NCBI GenBank assembly: GCA_903874575.1
Contig: CAIQSZ010000284.1
Coordinates: 1 to 19,219, forward strand
Origin: an uncultured Elusimicrobia bacterium
Lineage (GTDB): Bacteria > Elusimicrobiota > Elusimicrobia > UBA1565 > UBA9628
Length of the DNA stretch: 19,219 bases
Direction: 5' to 3'
Shown here: piece by piece, positions 7,694 to 14,612 of the stretch
Position numbering within the stretch: the first letter of the stretch is position 1
How the letters are laid out: the number at the start of each line of letters is the position of its first letter
The notes under the pieces: model-generated
Database searches by the model: none
Seen by the model: only the letters and a program-made list of their open reading frames with translations
Told to the model about the DNA's origin: nothing
Position numbers and translations under genes: made by a program

Positions 7694-10600
7694 TCAGGAG
7701 GACTTCGTCGCGGCCCGCGCCTGAGCCTCTTCGACGAGGCGGCGGTACTCCTCGATGAGGGACGGATCCGTGTTCACCATGCCGGCGGTGTGGAAGTCCC
7801 CCGCCGCGTTGCCGTATTTTTGGCGCGCGGTCCAGACCGCGGCGCGGTTGCGGTAGAACCGATCGGAGAGCGGATTGAGGGAGATCGCGCGGCTGAAGTC
7901 CTCCAGCGAGTCGTCGTAGCGCCTGAGCGCGAAGTCCCCGAGGCCCAGCCCGTTGACCGCGTTCGGGTCCAGCGGGTCCGCCTTCACCGCCGACACGTAG
8001 GAGTCGCGGGCCTTGGCGTAGTCCTTCTTGAAGTAGTGGACGTTGCCGGCGCGCAGCAAGGCTTCGGAGTTTTTCGGGTCCAACTGGAGGGCCTTGCCCA
8101 GCTCGACGATGGCCGCGGAGTAGTTGCGCCGCATGGTCAGCGTCACCGCCAGGCGCACGCGGGCGTCCGCGTCGTCGGGCGCCAATTCGATGGCGCGGAT
8201 CAGGTCCTGCTGGGACGCCTCGAGCGCGTCCTGGGCGGTCAGCGCGGTGCCGCGGCCCACGTAGGCGTCCGCGAGCGTGCCGTCGAGCTCCATCGCCTTC
8301 GTGTACTCCAGCACCGCCTTGTCGAAATGCTCCGCGCTGTACAGCGAGTCCGCGCGCAGGACAAAGACGTACGGGTCCTTCATGTCCGCTTGGAACCGGG
8401 ATTCGAGGTCGACGATCGAGGAGAGGAAGTCGTCGCCGTCCGGGTGGCCGGGGGCGAAGCCGACGTAGGAACTGCGCGCGTACGGGTCCAGCCCGACGGC
8501 CTTGAGAAACGACCGGTGGGCTTCCTTGTACTGGCGCGAGGCGGCGTGGGCGACGGCCTTGGCGATCTGTCCTTCGGCGCGCCGGACTCCCAGCTGCCAC
8601 GCGGTGTCCACGTCCTCCACGGCGCGCGCGTAGTCCCTCATCGCCAGCATCGCGAGCGCGCGCTGGAAATAGGCCGGGCCGTATTGGGAATCCAAGGAGA
8701 GCGCGCGGTCGCAATCTTCCGCCGCGTCCCTCGGCTGCTTCATCAGCCGGCGGAGCTGGCAGAGGTCCGTCCACGTCTCCTTAGATCGCCGGTCCAGCTC
8801 GGACGCGCGGCGCAGGTCGGCCAGCGCGCCGCGCGTCTGGCCGAGGGCGCCGTACGCGCGCCCGCGGTGGAGGTAGGCCGACGCCAGGCCGTCATCGAGC
8901 CGCAGCGCCTGGCTCAGGTCGCGGACGGCCTGTTCGTACTCGCGCGCGCGCAGGCGGATATAGCCCAGCGTGTCGTACAGCGAGGGGTTCCTCGGGTCTT
9001 TTTCCAGCGCGGACGCGATGTCGAGTTTGGAGCCGACGTGGTCGCCGAGCTGGAACTTCGCTTCCGCGCGCCGTTCCAAAATGCGCGCGGCGGGGCCCTT
9101 CAGCTCCAACGAGGAGTCGAAGGCCTCGATGGCTTTCAGGTACATCCGATTTTTCAGGCGGAGCATGCCCAGGTTGAAGCGGAATCCCGGGTCGCGCGGG
9201 GACAGGTCGACGGCCTTGAGCACGTCGAGAAGGGCTTTCTCCAGGTCGGCGAACGCGTTCGCGCGCAGGGCGCCGCGGCCGTTGTACGCCTCCGCCGACG
9301 TCGGGTCGGCTTCGATGGCGGCGTCGTAGTCCTGCAGGGCGAGTTGGGCCTTCTCCGCGCGCGCGTAGAAGCTGGCGCGCGCCACGAGGACCTCCGCGTC
9401 GCGCGGGTCCATGCGCACGGCGCGCGTGAGGTCGGCCAGCGCCTCCTTGTCCAGCCCCATGCGCATCTCCAGGCTCCCTCGTCCCGCCGCGATCCTAGCG
9501 GAGTTCGGCTGAAGCTTCATGGCTTCGTCGAAGTCGGCGAGCGCGTTTTTGGTCTCCTTCAGGGCTTCCCACGCCTTCGCCCGGCGCAACAACGCGACGG
9601 ACGGACGTCCCCTGCCGAGGATGCGCCGCGCCGCCTCGTCTTGAGGGACGGCCGGTTTTGCAGCGGAGCCGAATGCCCCGCCGGCGGAATCCGCCGGCGG
9701 GGCGGCCGGTTTCGCGCGTTGCGTTGATTCGCCGGCGCGGTCGAGTTGATAGGCGCGCGTGTACGCGTCGGCGGCGTCGCGCCAGAGCAGGAGCGACATG
9801 TAGCGGTCGCCGACGGCGACGGCCGCCTCCGGGGCCAGCTTCGGGGCCGCCATGGCGTTGCGGTAATCGGCAAGCGCCTGATCGCGGCGTCCGGCGCGCC
9901 AGTGGGCCTCTCCGCGGTTGAAGTAGGGAGCGTAATCCTGGGCGTCCGCGTGGACGGCGTTCTCGAACTCCTTGAGCGCGGCGGCTTCCTCGTTGTTGTG
10001 GAGGCGGATCGCGGCCCGGCCCAGGTAGGCGAAGACGTACTCCCCGTCCAGTTCGTTGGCGCGGACGTAGGCCTTCATCGCGCGGGGCAGGTCGCCTTGT
10101 CTGGCGAGCGCCGCGCCGATGAGCCCGTAGGCGATCGCCATGCCCTTGTTCTGGCGGAGGGCGGCGGTCAGGTCGGCGACGGCTTTCTTGTCCTCGTCGA
10201 GCTCGTAGTAAAGCCGGGCGCGGGCGTACAGCCACAGCGGCACGGGGCCCGGCTTGAGCGCGGCGTCGTAATCGGCGAGGGCCTTCTTGGCGTCCTCCAT
10301 CGCGACGAAGACGCGCGCCCGCGCGGCGAGCGCCTGCGGCGCCTGGTGGGAGGACGCGACCGCGGCGTCGGCGCTTTCCAAGGCCTTGTCGGCGCGTCCG
10401 AGAGCGAGATAGGCGGCGCTTTGAGCCTGCAGCGCCTCCGGGTCGAGGCGGCCCGAGCCGATCAGGTCGAGCGCCCGCGTCGCGTCCTCTCGCGCGTGCG
10501 CCGGATCGCCGAACACGCTCCAGACCCGCGCGCGCAAGGCGAACGCGACGCCCAGCCTGGAGTCGTTGCCGACGGCGTCGTTGGCCGCGCGCAGGGACTC

Positions 10601-10735
10601 GCGAAAGCGGCCGGCGAGATAATGCTCGTGCGCCTGCTCGTAGAGGCGGCGCGCCGCGGCTTTGTCGCCGGCGGCGGCGGTCGAAGCGCACAGCGACAGC
10701 GCGGTCGCAAGAACAAGGAAGGCTCTAAGCGTCAT
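7694..10735 (-). CDS. Large exported tetratricopeptide-repeat protein
   Basis: A 1013-residue protein with a signal peptide (MTLRAFLVLATALSLCASTAAA) followed almost wholly by TPR units of about 34 residues. Typical repeat cores are AYNGRGALRANAFADLEKAL, ASAYLHRGRAYGALGQTRGA and EALLRAGNVHYFKKDYAKAR. A Pro/Ala-rich break at about residues 330-370 (around PAAPPADSAGGAFGSAAKPA) separates an N-terminal from a longer C-terminal repeat array. No enzymatic domain is visible, so a periplasmic or surface scaffold is the best reading. It lies 72 bases downstream of the aldo/keto reductase gene and 59 bases upstream of metF. The start gives a good signal peptide, although the ribosome site is weak. Partner proteins are unknown. 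Confidence 0.9.
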   Translation of the reverse strand: MTLRAFLVLATALSLCASTAAAGDKAAARRLYEQAHEHYLAGRFRESLRAANDAVGNDSRLGVAFALRARVWSVFGDPAHAREDATRALDLIGSGRLDPEALQAQSAAYLALGRADKALESADAAVASSHQAPQALAARARVFVAMEDAKKALADYDAALKPGPVPLWLYARARLYYELDEDKKAVADLTAALRQNKGMAIAYGLIGAALARQGDLPRAMKAYVRANELDGEYVFAYLGRAAIRLHNNEEAAALKEFENAVHADAQDYAPYFNRGEAHWRAGRRDQALADYRNAMAAPKLAPEAAVAVGDRYMSLLLWRDAADAYTRAYQLDRAGESTQRAKPAAPPADSAGGAFGSAAKPAVPQDEAARRILGRGRPSVALLRRAKAWEALKETKNALADFDEAMKLQPNSARIAAGRGSLEMRMGLDKEALADLTRAVRMDPRDAEVLVARASFYARAEKAQLALQDYDAAIEADPTSAEAYNGRGALRANAFADLEKALLDVLKAVDLSPRDPGFRFNLGMLRLKNRMYLKAIEAFDSSLELKGPAARILERRAEAKFQLGDHVGSKLDIASALEKDPRNPSLYDTLGYIRLRAREYEQAVRDLSQALRLDDGLASAYLHRGRAYGALGQTRGALADLRRASELDRRSKETWTDLCQLRRLMKQPRDAAEDCDRALSLDSQYGPAYFQRALAMLAMRDYARAVEDVDTAWQLGVRRAEGQIAKAVAHAASRQYKEAHRSFLKAVGLDPYARSSYVGFAPGHPDGDDFLSSIVDLESRFQADMKDPYVFVLRADSLYSAEHFDKAVLEYTKAMELDGTLADAYVGRGTALTAQDALEASQQDLIRAIELAPDDADARVRLAVTLTMRRNYSAAIVELGKALQLDPKNSEALLRAGNVHYFKKDYAKARDSYVSAVKADPLDPNAVNGLGLGDFALRRYDDSLEDFSRAISLNPLSDRFYRNRAAVWTARQKYGNAAGDFHTAGMVNTDPSLIEEYRRLVEEAQARAATKSS
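9676..9702. repeat. 27-base near-perfect palindrome inside the TPR gene
   Basis: Two 13-base arms (ccccgccggcgga and its exact complement) flank a single A. The palindrome lies in the codons for the Pro/Ala/Gly linker between the two TPR arrays, so it does not disturb the fold. It could form a strong hairpin in the mRNA. Confidence 0.7.
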
Positions 10736-10784
10736 CGGTCCCAGGAGTGTGCTCTTCCGGTGTTACGAAATCAAGACAGGGCGG

Positions 10785-10796
10785 CCGCCGCGGCGG
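10785..10796. repeat. 12-base GC palindrome downstream of the aldo/keto reductase
   Basis: The sequence ccgccgcggcgg is its own complement and lies about 11 bases past the reductase stop, in the 72-base gap before the long TPR gene. It could help end the reductase transcript, but no T-run follows, so function is uncertain. Confidence 0.3.
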
Positions 10797-10807
10797 GCGC
10801 TCCGGGG

Positions 10808-11815
10808 TCAAAGATAGAAGTCCCGGACCCAGCGGTGCTTCGCGATCTCGGAGAGCTCGCGCGCGTCGAAATAGGCGCCGTCGGCGGCGCGCACGTTGAA
10901 GGTCACGTGCTGGACGCGGCGCATTCCGGGAATGACCGCCGAAACCGCGTCGAAGCTCAGGCAGTACTTGAGCGCGGCGGCGGCCAGCGTCTCCGCCTTG
11001 GCGCCGACGACCGCGCGGGTCAGCGCCTCGGCGCGCGCGCAGGTCTCCACCAGCCGCTCGCCGCCGAAGTAGTGGGAGCGGAAGTCCTCGGGCTGGAAGC
11101 GGGTTTCGCGCGTGAGCGTGCCCGTGAGGCCGCCTTCGTCGAACGGGCAGCGCGCGACGACGCCGACGCCCCGCTCCCGGCACAAGGGCAGCAGGCGGTC
11201 CGCGGCGCGCTGATCGAACATGTTGAACAGGACCTGGACCACCTCGACGACGCCGCTTTCGACCAGGCCCATTCCGGACTCCGGGTCGTCGTTGTTGAGC
11301 GAGGCGCCCCAATGCGCGACTTTCCCCTCTTTCTTGAGCGCGGCCATCGCTTCCGCGACCTCGGGCCAGAGCGGATCCTTGAGCCAATCGTCGTGCCAGA
11401 CGTGGAGCTGGACCAGTTGGAGCGAATCGCCTCCCAGGTTGCGCAGGGAACGTTCCACGCACAGCCTCAGCCAATCGGGCGCGAAGACGTGGGCCAGCCG
11501 CGCGCGGCGGTGGCCGGGCCACGCCATGTTTTTCGGAGGGACTTTCGTGGACACGGTCGCGCGGCGGCCGGTTTCCTTGAACAGGCGGGCGATCAGCCGC
11601 TCGGAGTGCCCGTGGCCGTACGCGTAGGCGGTGTCGAAATAGTCGACCCCGGCGTCCAGCGCGGCGCGCAGGGCTTTCATCGACTCGTGGTCGTCGGTCG
11701 GGCCCCACATCGATTTGCCGATGCCCCAGCCGCCGAAGCCGATCTCCGATATGGAAAGACCGGTGCGGCCGAAAGGCCGATGCGGGAGCTTCAGGGCCGC
11801 GGTGTCGGCGTTCAT
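10808..11815 (-). CDS. Aldo/keto reductase family oxidoreductase
   Basis: A 335-residue NADPH-dependent (alpha/beta)8-barrel reductase. The catalytic tetrad is visible: Asp61 (FDTAYAYG), Tyr66, Lys91 (VSTK) and a His in QLVQLHVWH. The N-terminal LKLPHRPFGRTGLSISEIGF is the classic family opening, and a C-terminal segment AAALKYCLSFDAVSAVIPGM matches the cofactor-binding end. The start is placed at 11815, where the family's N-terminus begins; the frame is open for 69 more codons upstream but these would overlie the ClpS-like gene. A TATGAT box ends 6 bases before the ATG and no Shine-Dalgarno is seen, suggesting a leaderless message. The substrate cannot be deduced. It lies 25 bases after the ClpS-like gene. 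Confidence 0.93.
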   Translation of the reverse strand: MNADTAALKLPHRPFGRTGLSISEIGFGGWGIGKSMWGPTDDHESMKALRAALDAGVDYFDTAYAYGHGHSERLIARLFKETGRRATVSTKVPPKNMAWPGHRRARLAHVFAPDWLRLCVERSLRNLGGDSLQLVQLHVWHDDWLKDPLWPEVAEAMAALKKEGKVAHWGASLNNDDPESGMGLVESGVVEVVQVLFNMFDQRAADRLLPLCRERGVGVVARCPFDEGGLTGTLTRETRFQPEDFRSHYFGGERLVETCARAEALTRAVVGAKAETLAAAALKYCLSFDAVSAVIPGMRRVQHVTFNVRAADGAYFDARELSEIAKHRWVRDFYL

Positions 11816-11821
11816 GAGGCT

Positions 11822-11827
11822 ATCATA
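11822..11827 (-). promoter_or_regulatory. Putative -10 box for the aldo/keto reductase gene
   Basis: TATGAT on the minus strand, six bases before the ATG at 11815. No convincing -35 hexamer is present at the usual distance. If used, transcription would start at or near the A of the ATG. Confidence 0.35.
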
Positions 11828-11840
11828 GAAAAACCGGGCG

Positions 11841-12149
11841 TCACCGCACGACTTCGACGCGCAGGCCGATGGACGCCACGACTTCGGCGACCGCCTCGCA
11901 GCGCTCGCGGTGCCCTTCGTAGATCGCCGCGGAGCCGCGGGTATGGACCTCGTTCGAGATCGACCGGGCTTGGGACAGGGAGCAGCGCGTCGCCTTGATG
12001 ACGATCTTCTCGACCGCGTCAAAGGTGTGACAGCCGCAGTTATAGAGGACGGTTTTCCAAGGGTCGCGGCCGCCCGCGCCCGAATCGGTCTCGACCTTCT
12101 CCCCGCGGCCGACGGCGGTTACAGGCCGATCCACTGGGTCAGTTTCCAT
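11841..12149 (-). CDS. ClpS-like protein (divergent N-degron adaptor)
   Basis: A 102-residue cytoplasmic protein whose residues from about 29 match the ClpS fold: DPWKTVLYNCGCHTFDAVEK, then KIVIKATRCSLSQARSIS, then EVHTRGSAAIYEGHRERCEA. ClpS binds ClpA/ClpC and hands over proteins with destabilising N-terminal residues. The ClpS core is seen, including the His of EVHTRG, but the acidic pair of the usual NDD motif, which grips the substrate's amino terminus, is replaced by Cys-Gly (NCGCH). Specificity is therefore probably altered or lost. The first 28 residues are polar and variable, as in other ClpS proteins. The ATG at 12149 overlaps the upstream small gene by 31 bases; an in-frame GTG at 12134 is an alternative start. 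Confidence 0.75.
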   Translation of the reverse strand: METDPVDRPVTAVGRGEKVETDSGAGGRDPWKTVLYNCGCHTFDAVEKIVIKATRCSLSQARSISNEVHTRGSAAIYEGHRERCEAVAEVVASIGLRVEVVR

Positions 12150-12448
12150 TTTTCGACCGCCTCGGCGGCCTCGCCGCGGCGGTGCAGGCGGAAGCGCCGT
12201 CGCAGCGCGCGGGCGTCGCGCTTCAGCGCGTCGCGCTCGTTGTCGAGCAGGCCGACGCGCTCCTGGCGGAACATCCAATCGGCGAAGACCAAGGCGTCGG
12301 CGACCGCCGCGGCGTCGCCTTCCGGGCGGCACAACCGCGCGTGGGCCAAAAACAGGGCGCGGTACCGGGTGCCGAGGAGGCGGACCGTCTGGGGCAGGAA
12401 CTGGGCGGATTTCCAGAGACGATCGACGGGTTCGAGGGGCGCGGTCAT
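12119..12448 (-). CDS. Small protein of unknown function next to clpS-like gene
   Basis: A 109-residue, helical, Arg- and Leu-rich protein with no signal peptide, no membrane span and no motif I recognise. The C-terminal half is strongly charged (RDALKRDARALRRRFRLHRR) and may form a coiled coil or bind nucleic acid or an acidic partner. It has a good promoter of its own just upstream and is followed by the overlapping ClpS-like gene, so the two are probably co-expressed. Support for it being real: the promoter, the operon overlap, and host-like codon use. No Shine-Dalgarno is present, consistent with a leaderless start. Confidence 0.6.
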   Translation of the reverse strand: MTAPLEPVDRLWKSAQFLPQTVRLLGTRYRALFLAHARLCRPEGDAAAVADALVFADWMFRQERVGLLDNERDALKRDARALRRRFRLHRRGEAAEAVEKWKLTQWIGL

Positions 12449-12456
12449 CGGGGGGC

Positions 12457-12485
12457 AGTGTAGCAGTCGAATCGGCGGGCGTCAA
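12457..12485 (-). promoter_or_regulatory. Sigma70-type promoter for the small gene and ClpS-like gene
   Basis: On the minus strand, TTGACG (12485-12480) and TACACT (12462-12457) are separated by exactly 17 bases. The -10 ends 8 bases before the ATG at 12448, so the predicted transcript start is within about two bases of the start codon, giving a leaderless or nearly leaderless mRNA. Confidence 0.6.
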
Positions 12486-12498
12486 GGCGCCGAATTGA

Positions 12499-12504
12499 TA
12501 TCAT
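12499..12504 (+). promoter_or_regulatory. Putative -10 box for the helicase gene
   Basis: TATCAT lies 7 bases before the GTG start at 12512. No matching -35 is visible and no Shine-Dalgarno site lies between, so a leaderless transcript is suggested but not established. Confidence 0.35.
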
Positions 12505-12511
12505 CCCCGCC

Positions 12512-14431
12512 GTGAAGACGGAACAAGTGTTCGGTCCCGAGGGCGCGCTGGCGCGCGTCCTGCCGGGCTGGGAACCGCGCGCCCAGCAGGAAGCCATGGC
12601 GGACGCCGTGGCCCGGGCCCTCGATGAAGAGGCGACCTTGGTCGTCGAGGCGGGCACCGGGGTCGGCAAATCGCTGGCGTACCTCCTTCCCGCGGCCCTC
12701 TGGGCGGTGCGCCACGCGCGGCGCGTGGTGGTTTCCACGCACACGCGCGCGCTCCAGGCGCAATTGATGAACGGCGACCTGCCGATCGTCGCGCGCGTCC
12801 TGGAGGAACTGGGACTGCCGCTCAAGTACGCCATGCTGATGGGTTCGGACAATTACCTCTGCGTCCAGCGCCTGTCGCGCCTGCGCGCCCACCCCGCGAA
12901 CGTGTCGAACGAAGGCGCGCGGACTTTGGAGCGTCTGGAGGAATGGGCGCGCGACGCGAAAACCGGCCACCGCTCCGCGCTGCCCATGACCGTGCCGCAG
13001 AACTTGTGGGACCGGTTGGCCAAGGACACCGACGTCTGCCTGGGCGCGGCCGGGCCGTACTGGGAGCGCTGTCTGTGGCGGCGCGACCGCGAGCGCGCGG
13101 AAAAGGCGTCCATCGTGGTGGTCAACCACGCCCTGCTGTTGTCCGGCGCGCGTCTGCCCCCCTACGACGCGGTGATCCTAGACGAGGCGCACAATTTAGA
13201 GGAAGCCGCGGCGGCGCGCTTCGGCCGCGAGGTCTCCACCGGCCGCGTCGTGACGCTGTGCGACGAGGTCCGCATGACGGGCAAGCTGGCCGGCGACGAG
13301 AAGCTGGCCGTCGCCGCCGACCTGGCCGAGACGGCCGGCGCGGCCTTCCTGCGCGAGATCGCGTCGGAGCACGGCGTGCGCGGCGCCGACGAGGAAGCCG
13401 CGGGGCGGCTGCTGAACCGTACGCCGGAAGTATTTCCAAGCGAGCTGGCCGCGCTGGAAGGCGCGCTGGCGGGCGCCGTCGCCGAGCACGAGGGGCGCGC
13501 CTGGGAGGCCGAACTGCGCTCGCTCCACGCGCGCTCGACCATGCTCGCGCGCGAGCTGGCCGAGATTCTGAAGCCCGCGCCCGCGACCGCGCGCTGGGTC
13601 GCCTGGCCGCGCACCGGGCCGGAGCTGCGCGCCGCTCCGCTGGACGTGGGCAAGCGCCTGGCGGAAAGCCTGTTCGCCCGCGGCGTGCCGACCATCCTGA
13701 CCTCGGCGACTTTGGCGGCGGGCGACGGGCTGGCGGGCTTCAAGGCGCGCGTGGGCCTGCCCGACTCGCGGGAACTGGCGCTCGACTCGCCCTACGACTA
13801 TCGCTCCCAGGCGGCGCTGTGGTGCGTGCCGGACCTGCCCGATCCCAAGGACGAGGCCGCGCACGCCGAGGCCGTCGCGCTGATGTGCGCCGAAGTGGTG
13901 AAGGCCGTCCCCGGCGGCGTGTTCCTCCTCTTCTCGAGCTGGAAGCTTCTCAAGAAGGTCCACGCGATCCTGCGCGAGACCGTCGGCGGCGGCCGCCGCG
14001 TGCTCGCGCAGGGACCCGCCGGCCACGAGGCCCTGCTTGAGGAGTTCGAGGCCCAAGGCGACGCCGTCCTGCTCGGCGTCGACACCTTCTGGCAGGGCGT
14101 GGACGTGCCCGGTCCCGCGCTGTCCTGCGTGGTGCTGACCAAGCTCCCGTTCTCCAACCCGAACTCCCCCCTGGAGGAGGCGCGCCGCCGCTGGTTCGAC
14201 GACGACGGCAAGGACTACTTCCGCGACTGGTCCATGCCCAAGGCCGTGATGAAGTTCCGCCAGGGCTTCGGCCGCCTCATCCGCACGGGCACCGACCGCG
14301 GCGCGGTGGTGGTGCTGGACCCGCGCCTGCTCAAGCGCGGCTACGGCCACTTCTTCCTGGACTCCCTGCCGTCGTGCCGCCGCCTCGAGAGCCTGACCGA
14401 GCTCGAGCGCTTCTTCCAGCCCCGCGCGTAG
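12512..14431 (+). CDS. DinG/XPD-family superfamily 2 DNA helicase
   Basis: A 639-residue ATP-dependent 5'-3' helicase. Walker A is EAGTGVGKS at residues 46-54; the DEAH box (VILDEAHNLEE) follows the cysteine region; the C-terminal motor has GVDTFWQGVDVPGPALS and the arginine-finger motif FRQGFGRLIRTGTDRG. These helicases unwind structured DNA, R-loops and damaged forks. The iron-sulphur site normally reads C...C-x4-C-x5-C. Here Cys117, Cys176 and Cys187 are present but the third ligand position (residue 181, expected before PY) is Gly. The cluster may therefore be absent or three-Cys ligated. It lacks the N-terminal exonuclease of Gram-positive DinG. The GTG start has no Shine-Dalgarno. The gene is divergent from everything to its left. 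Confidence 0.93.
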   Translation: MKTEQVFGPEGALARVLPGWEPRAQQEAMADAVARALDEEATLVVEAGTGVGKSLAYLLPAALWAVRHARRVVVSTHTRALQAQLMNGDLPIVARVLEELGLPLKYAMLMGSDNYLCVQRLSRLRAHPANVSNEGARTLERLEEWARDAKTGHRSALPMTVPQNLWDRLAKDTDVCLGAAGPYWERCLWRRDRERAEKASIVVVNHALLLSGARLPPYDAVILDEAHNLEEAAAARFGREVSTGRVVTLCDEVRMTGKLAGDEKLAVAADLAETAGAAFLREIASEHGVRGADEEAAGRLLNRTPEVFPSELAALEGALAGAVAEHEGRAWEAELRSLHARSTMLARELAEILKPAPATARWVAWPRTGPELRAAPLDVGKRLAESLFARGVPTILTSATLAAGDGLAGFKARVGLPDSRELALDSPYDYRSQAALWCVPDLPDPKDEAAHAEAVALMCAEVVKAVPGGVFLLFSSWKLLKKVHAILRETVGGGRRVLAQGPAGHEALLEEFEAQGDAVLLGVDTFWQGVDVPGPALSCVVLTKLPFSNPNSPLEEARRRWFDDDGKDYFRDWSMPKAVMKFRQGFGRLIRTGTDRGAVVVLDPRLLKRGYGHFFLDSLPSCRRLESLTELERFFQPRA

Positions 14432-14447
14432 GTTACTGCGAAAGATT

Positions 14448-14538
14448 CGGAGAGGGAGGGATTCGAACCCTCGGTACAGGTTTGAACCCATACAACGGTT
14501 TAGCAAACCGTCGGTTTCAGCCGCTCACCCACCTCTCC
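14448..14538 (-). tRNA. tRNA-Ser (anticodon GCT)
   Basis: A complete 91-base serine tRNA including the discriminator G. The acceptor stem GGAGAGG (14538-14532) pairs with CCTCTCC (14455-14449). The anticodon stem ACGGT/ACCGT closes the loop TTGCTAA, giving anticodon GCT at 14504-14502, which reads AGC/AGU. A long variable arm, as expected for serine, precedes the T arm (GAGGG TTCGAAT CCCTC). CCA is not encoded. Its 5' end faces the integrase gene, 74 bases away. Confidence 0.96.
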
Positions 14539-14549
14539 ATTTGCTTATA

Positions 14550-14572
14550 AAATAAGCGTTTTTCGCTTATTT
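14550..14572. terminator. AT-rich hairpin between integrase and tRNA-Ser
   Basis: A perfect 9-bp stem (aaataagcg / cgcttattt) with a TTTTT loop. It has T-rich flanks on both sides and lies between the integrase stop and the tRNA, so it could act as a terminator for the integrase transcript. A third copy of the half-site (gcttat at 14543-14548) lies next to it, so a recombinase-binding role is also possible. Confidence 0.45.
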
Positions 14573-14578
14573 ATTTGC

Positions 14579-14595
14579 ACTGCCAAAAAGGCAGT
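14579..14595. repeat. Short hairpin and flanking direct repeats beside the integrase stop
   Basis: A 6-bp stem (actgcc / ggcagt) with an AAAAA loop, followed by a second small inverted repeat (tggca at 14597-14601 and tgcca at 14608-14612). The octamer tgccacta then occurs twice, at 14608-14615 and 14628-14635. Such clustered sites next to an integrase gene are typical of arm-type binding sites in an attachment region. Confidence 0.4.
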
Positions 14596-14612
14596 ATGGC
14601 AATTTTATGCCA

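Noticed and set aside
7694..10735. Tandem DNA repeats in the long TPR gene
   Set aside because: The periodicity is at protein level (about 34 residues) and the DNA of the units is diverged, so it is a TPR protein, not a DNA satellite.
7790..11998. Two very long plus-strand frames (7790-9727 and 9746-11998)
   Set aside because: Both are antisense to the long TPR gene and aldo/keto reductase. The products are repetitive Val/Arg/Gly-rich text with no domain.
13196..14506. Minus-strand frame of 436 codons over the helicase and tRNA
   Set aside because: It is the mirror of a helicase with all motor motifs intact, and it runs through the tRNA.
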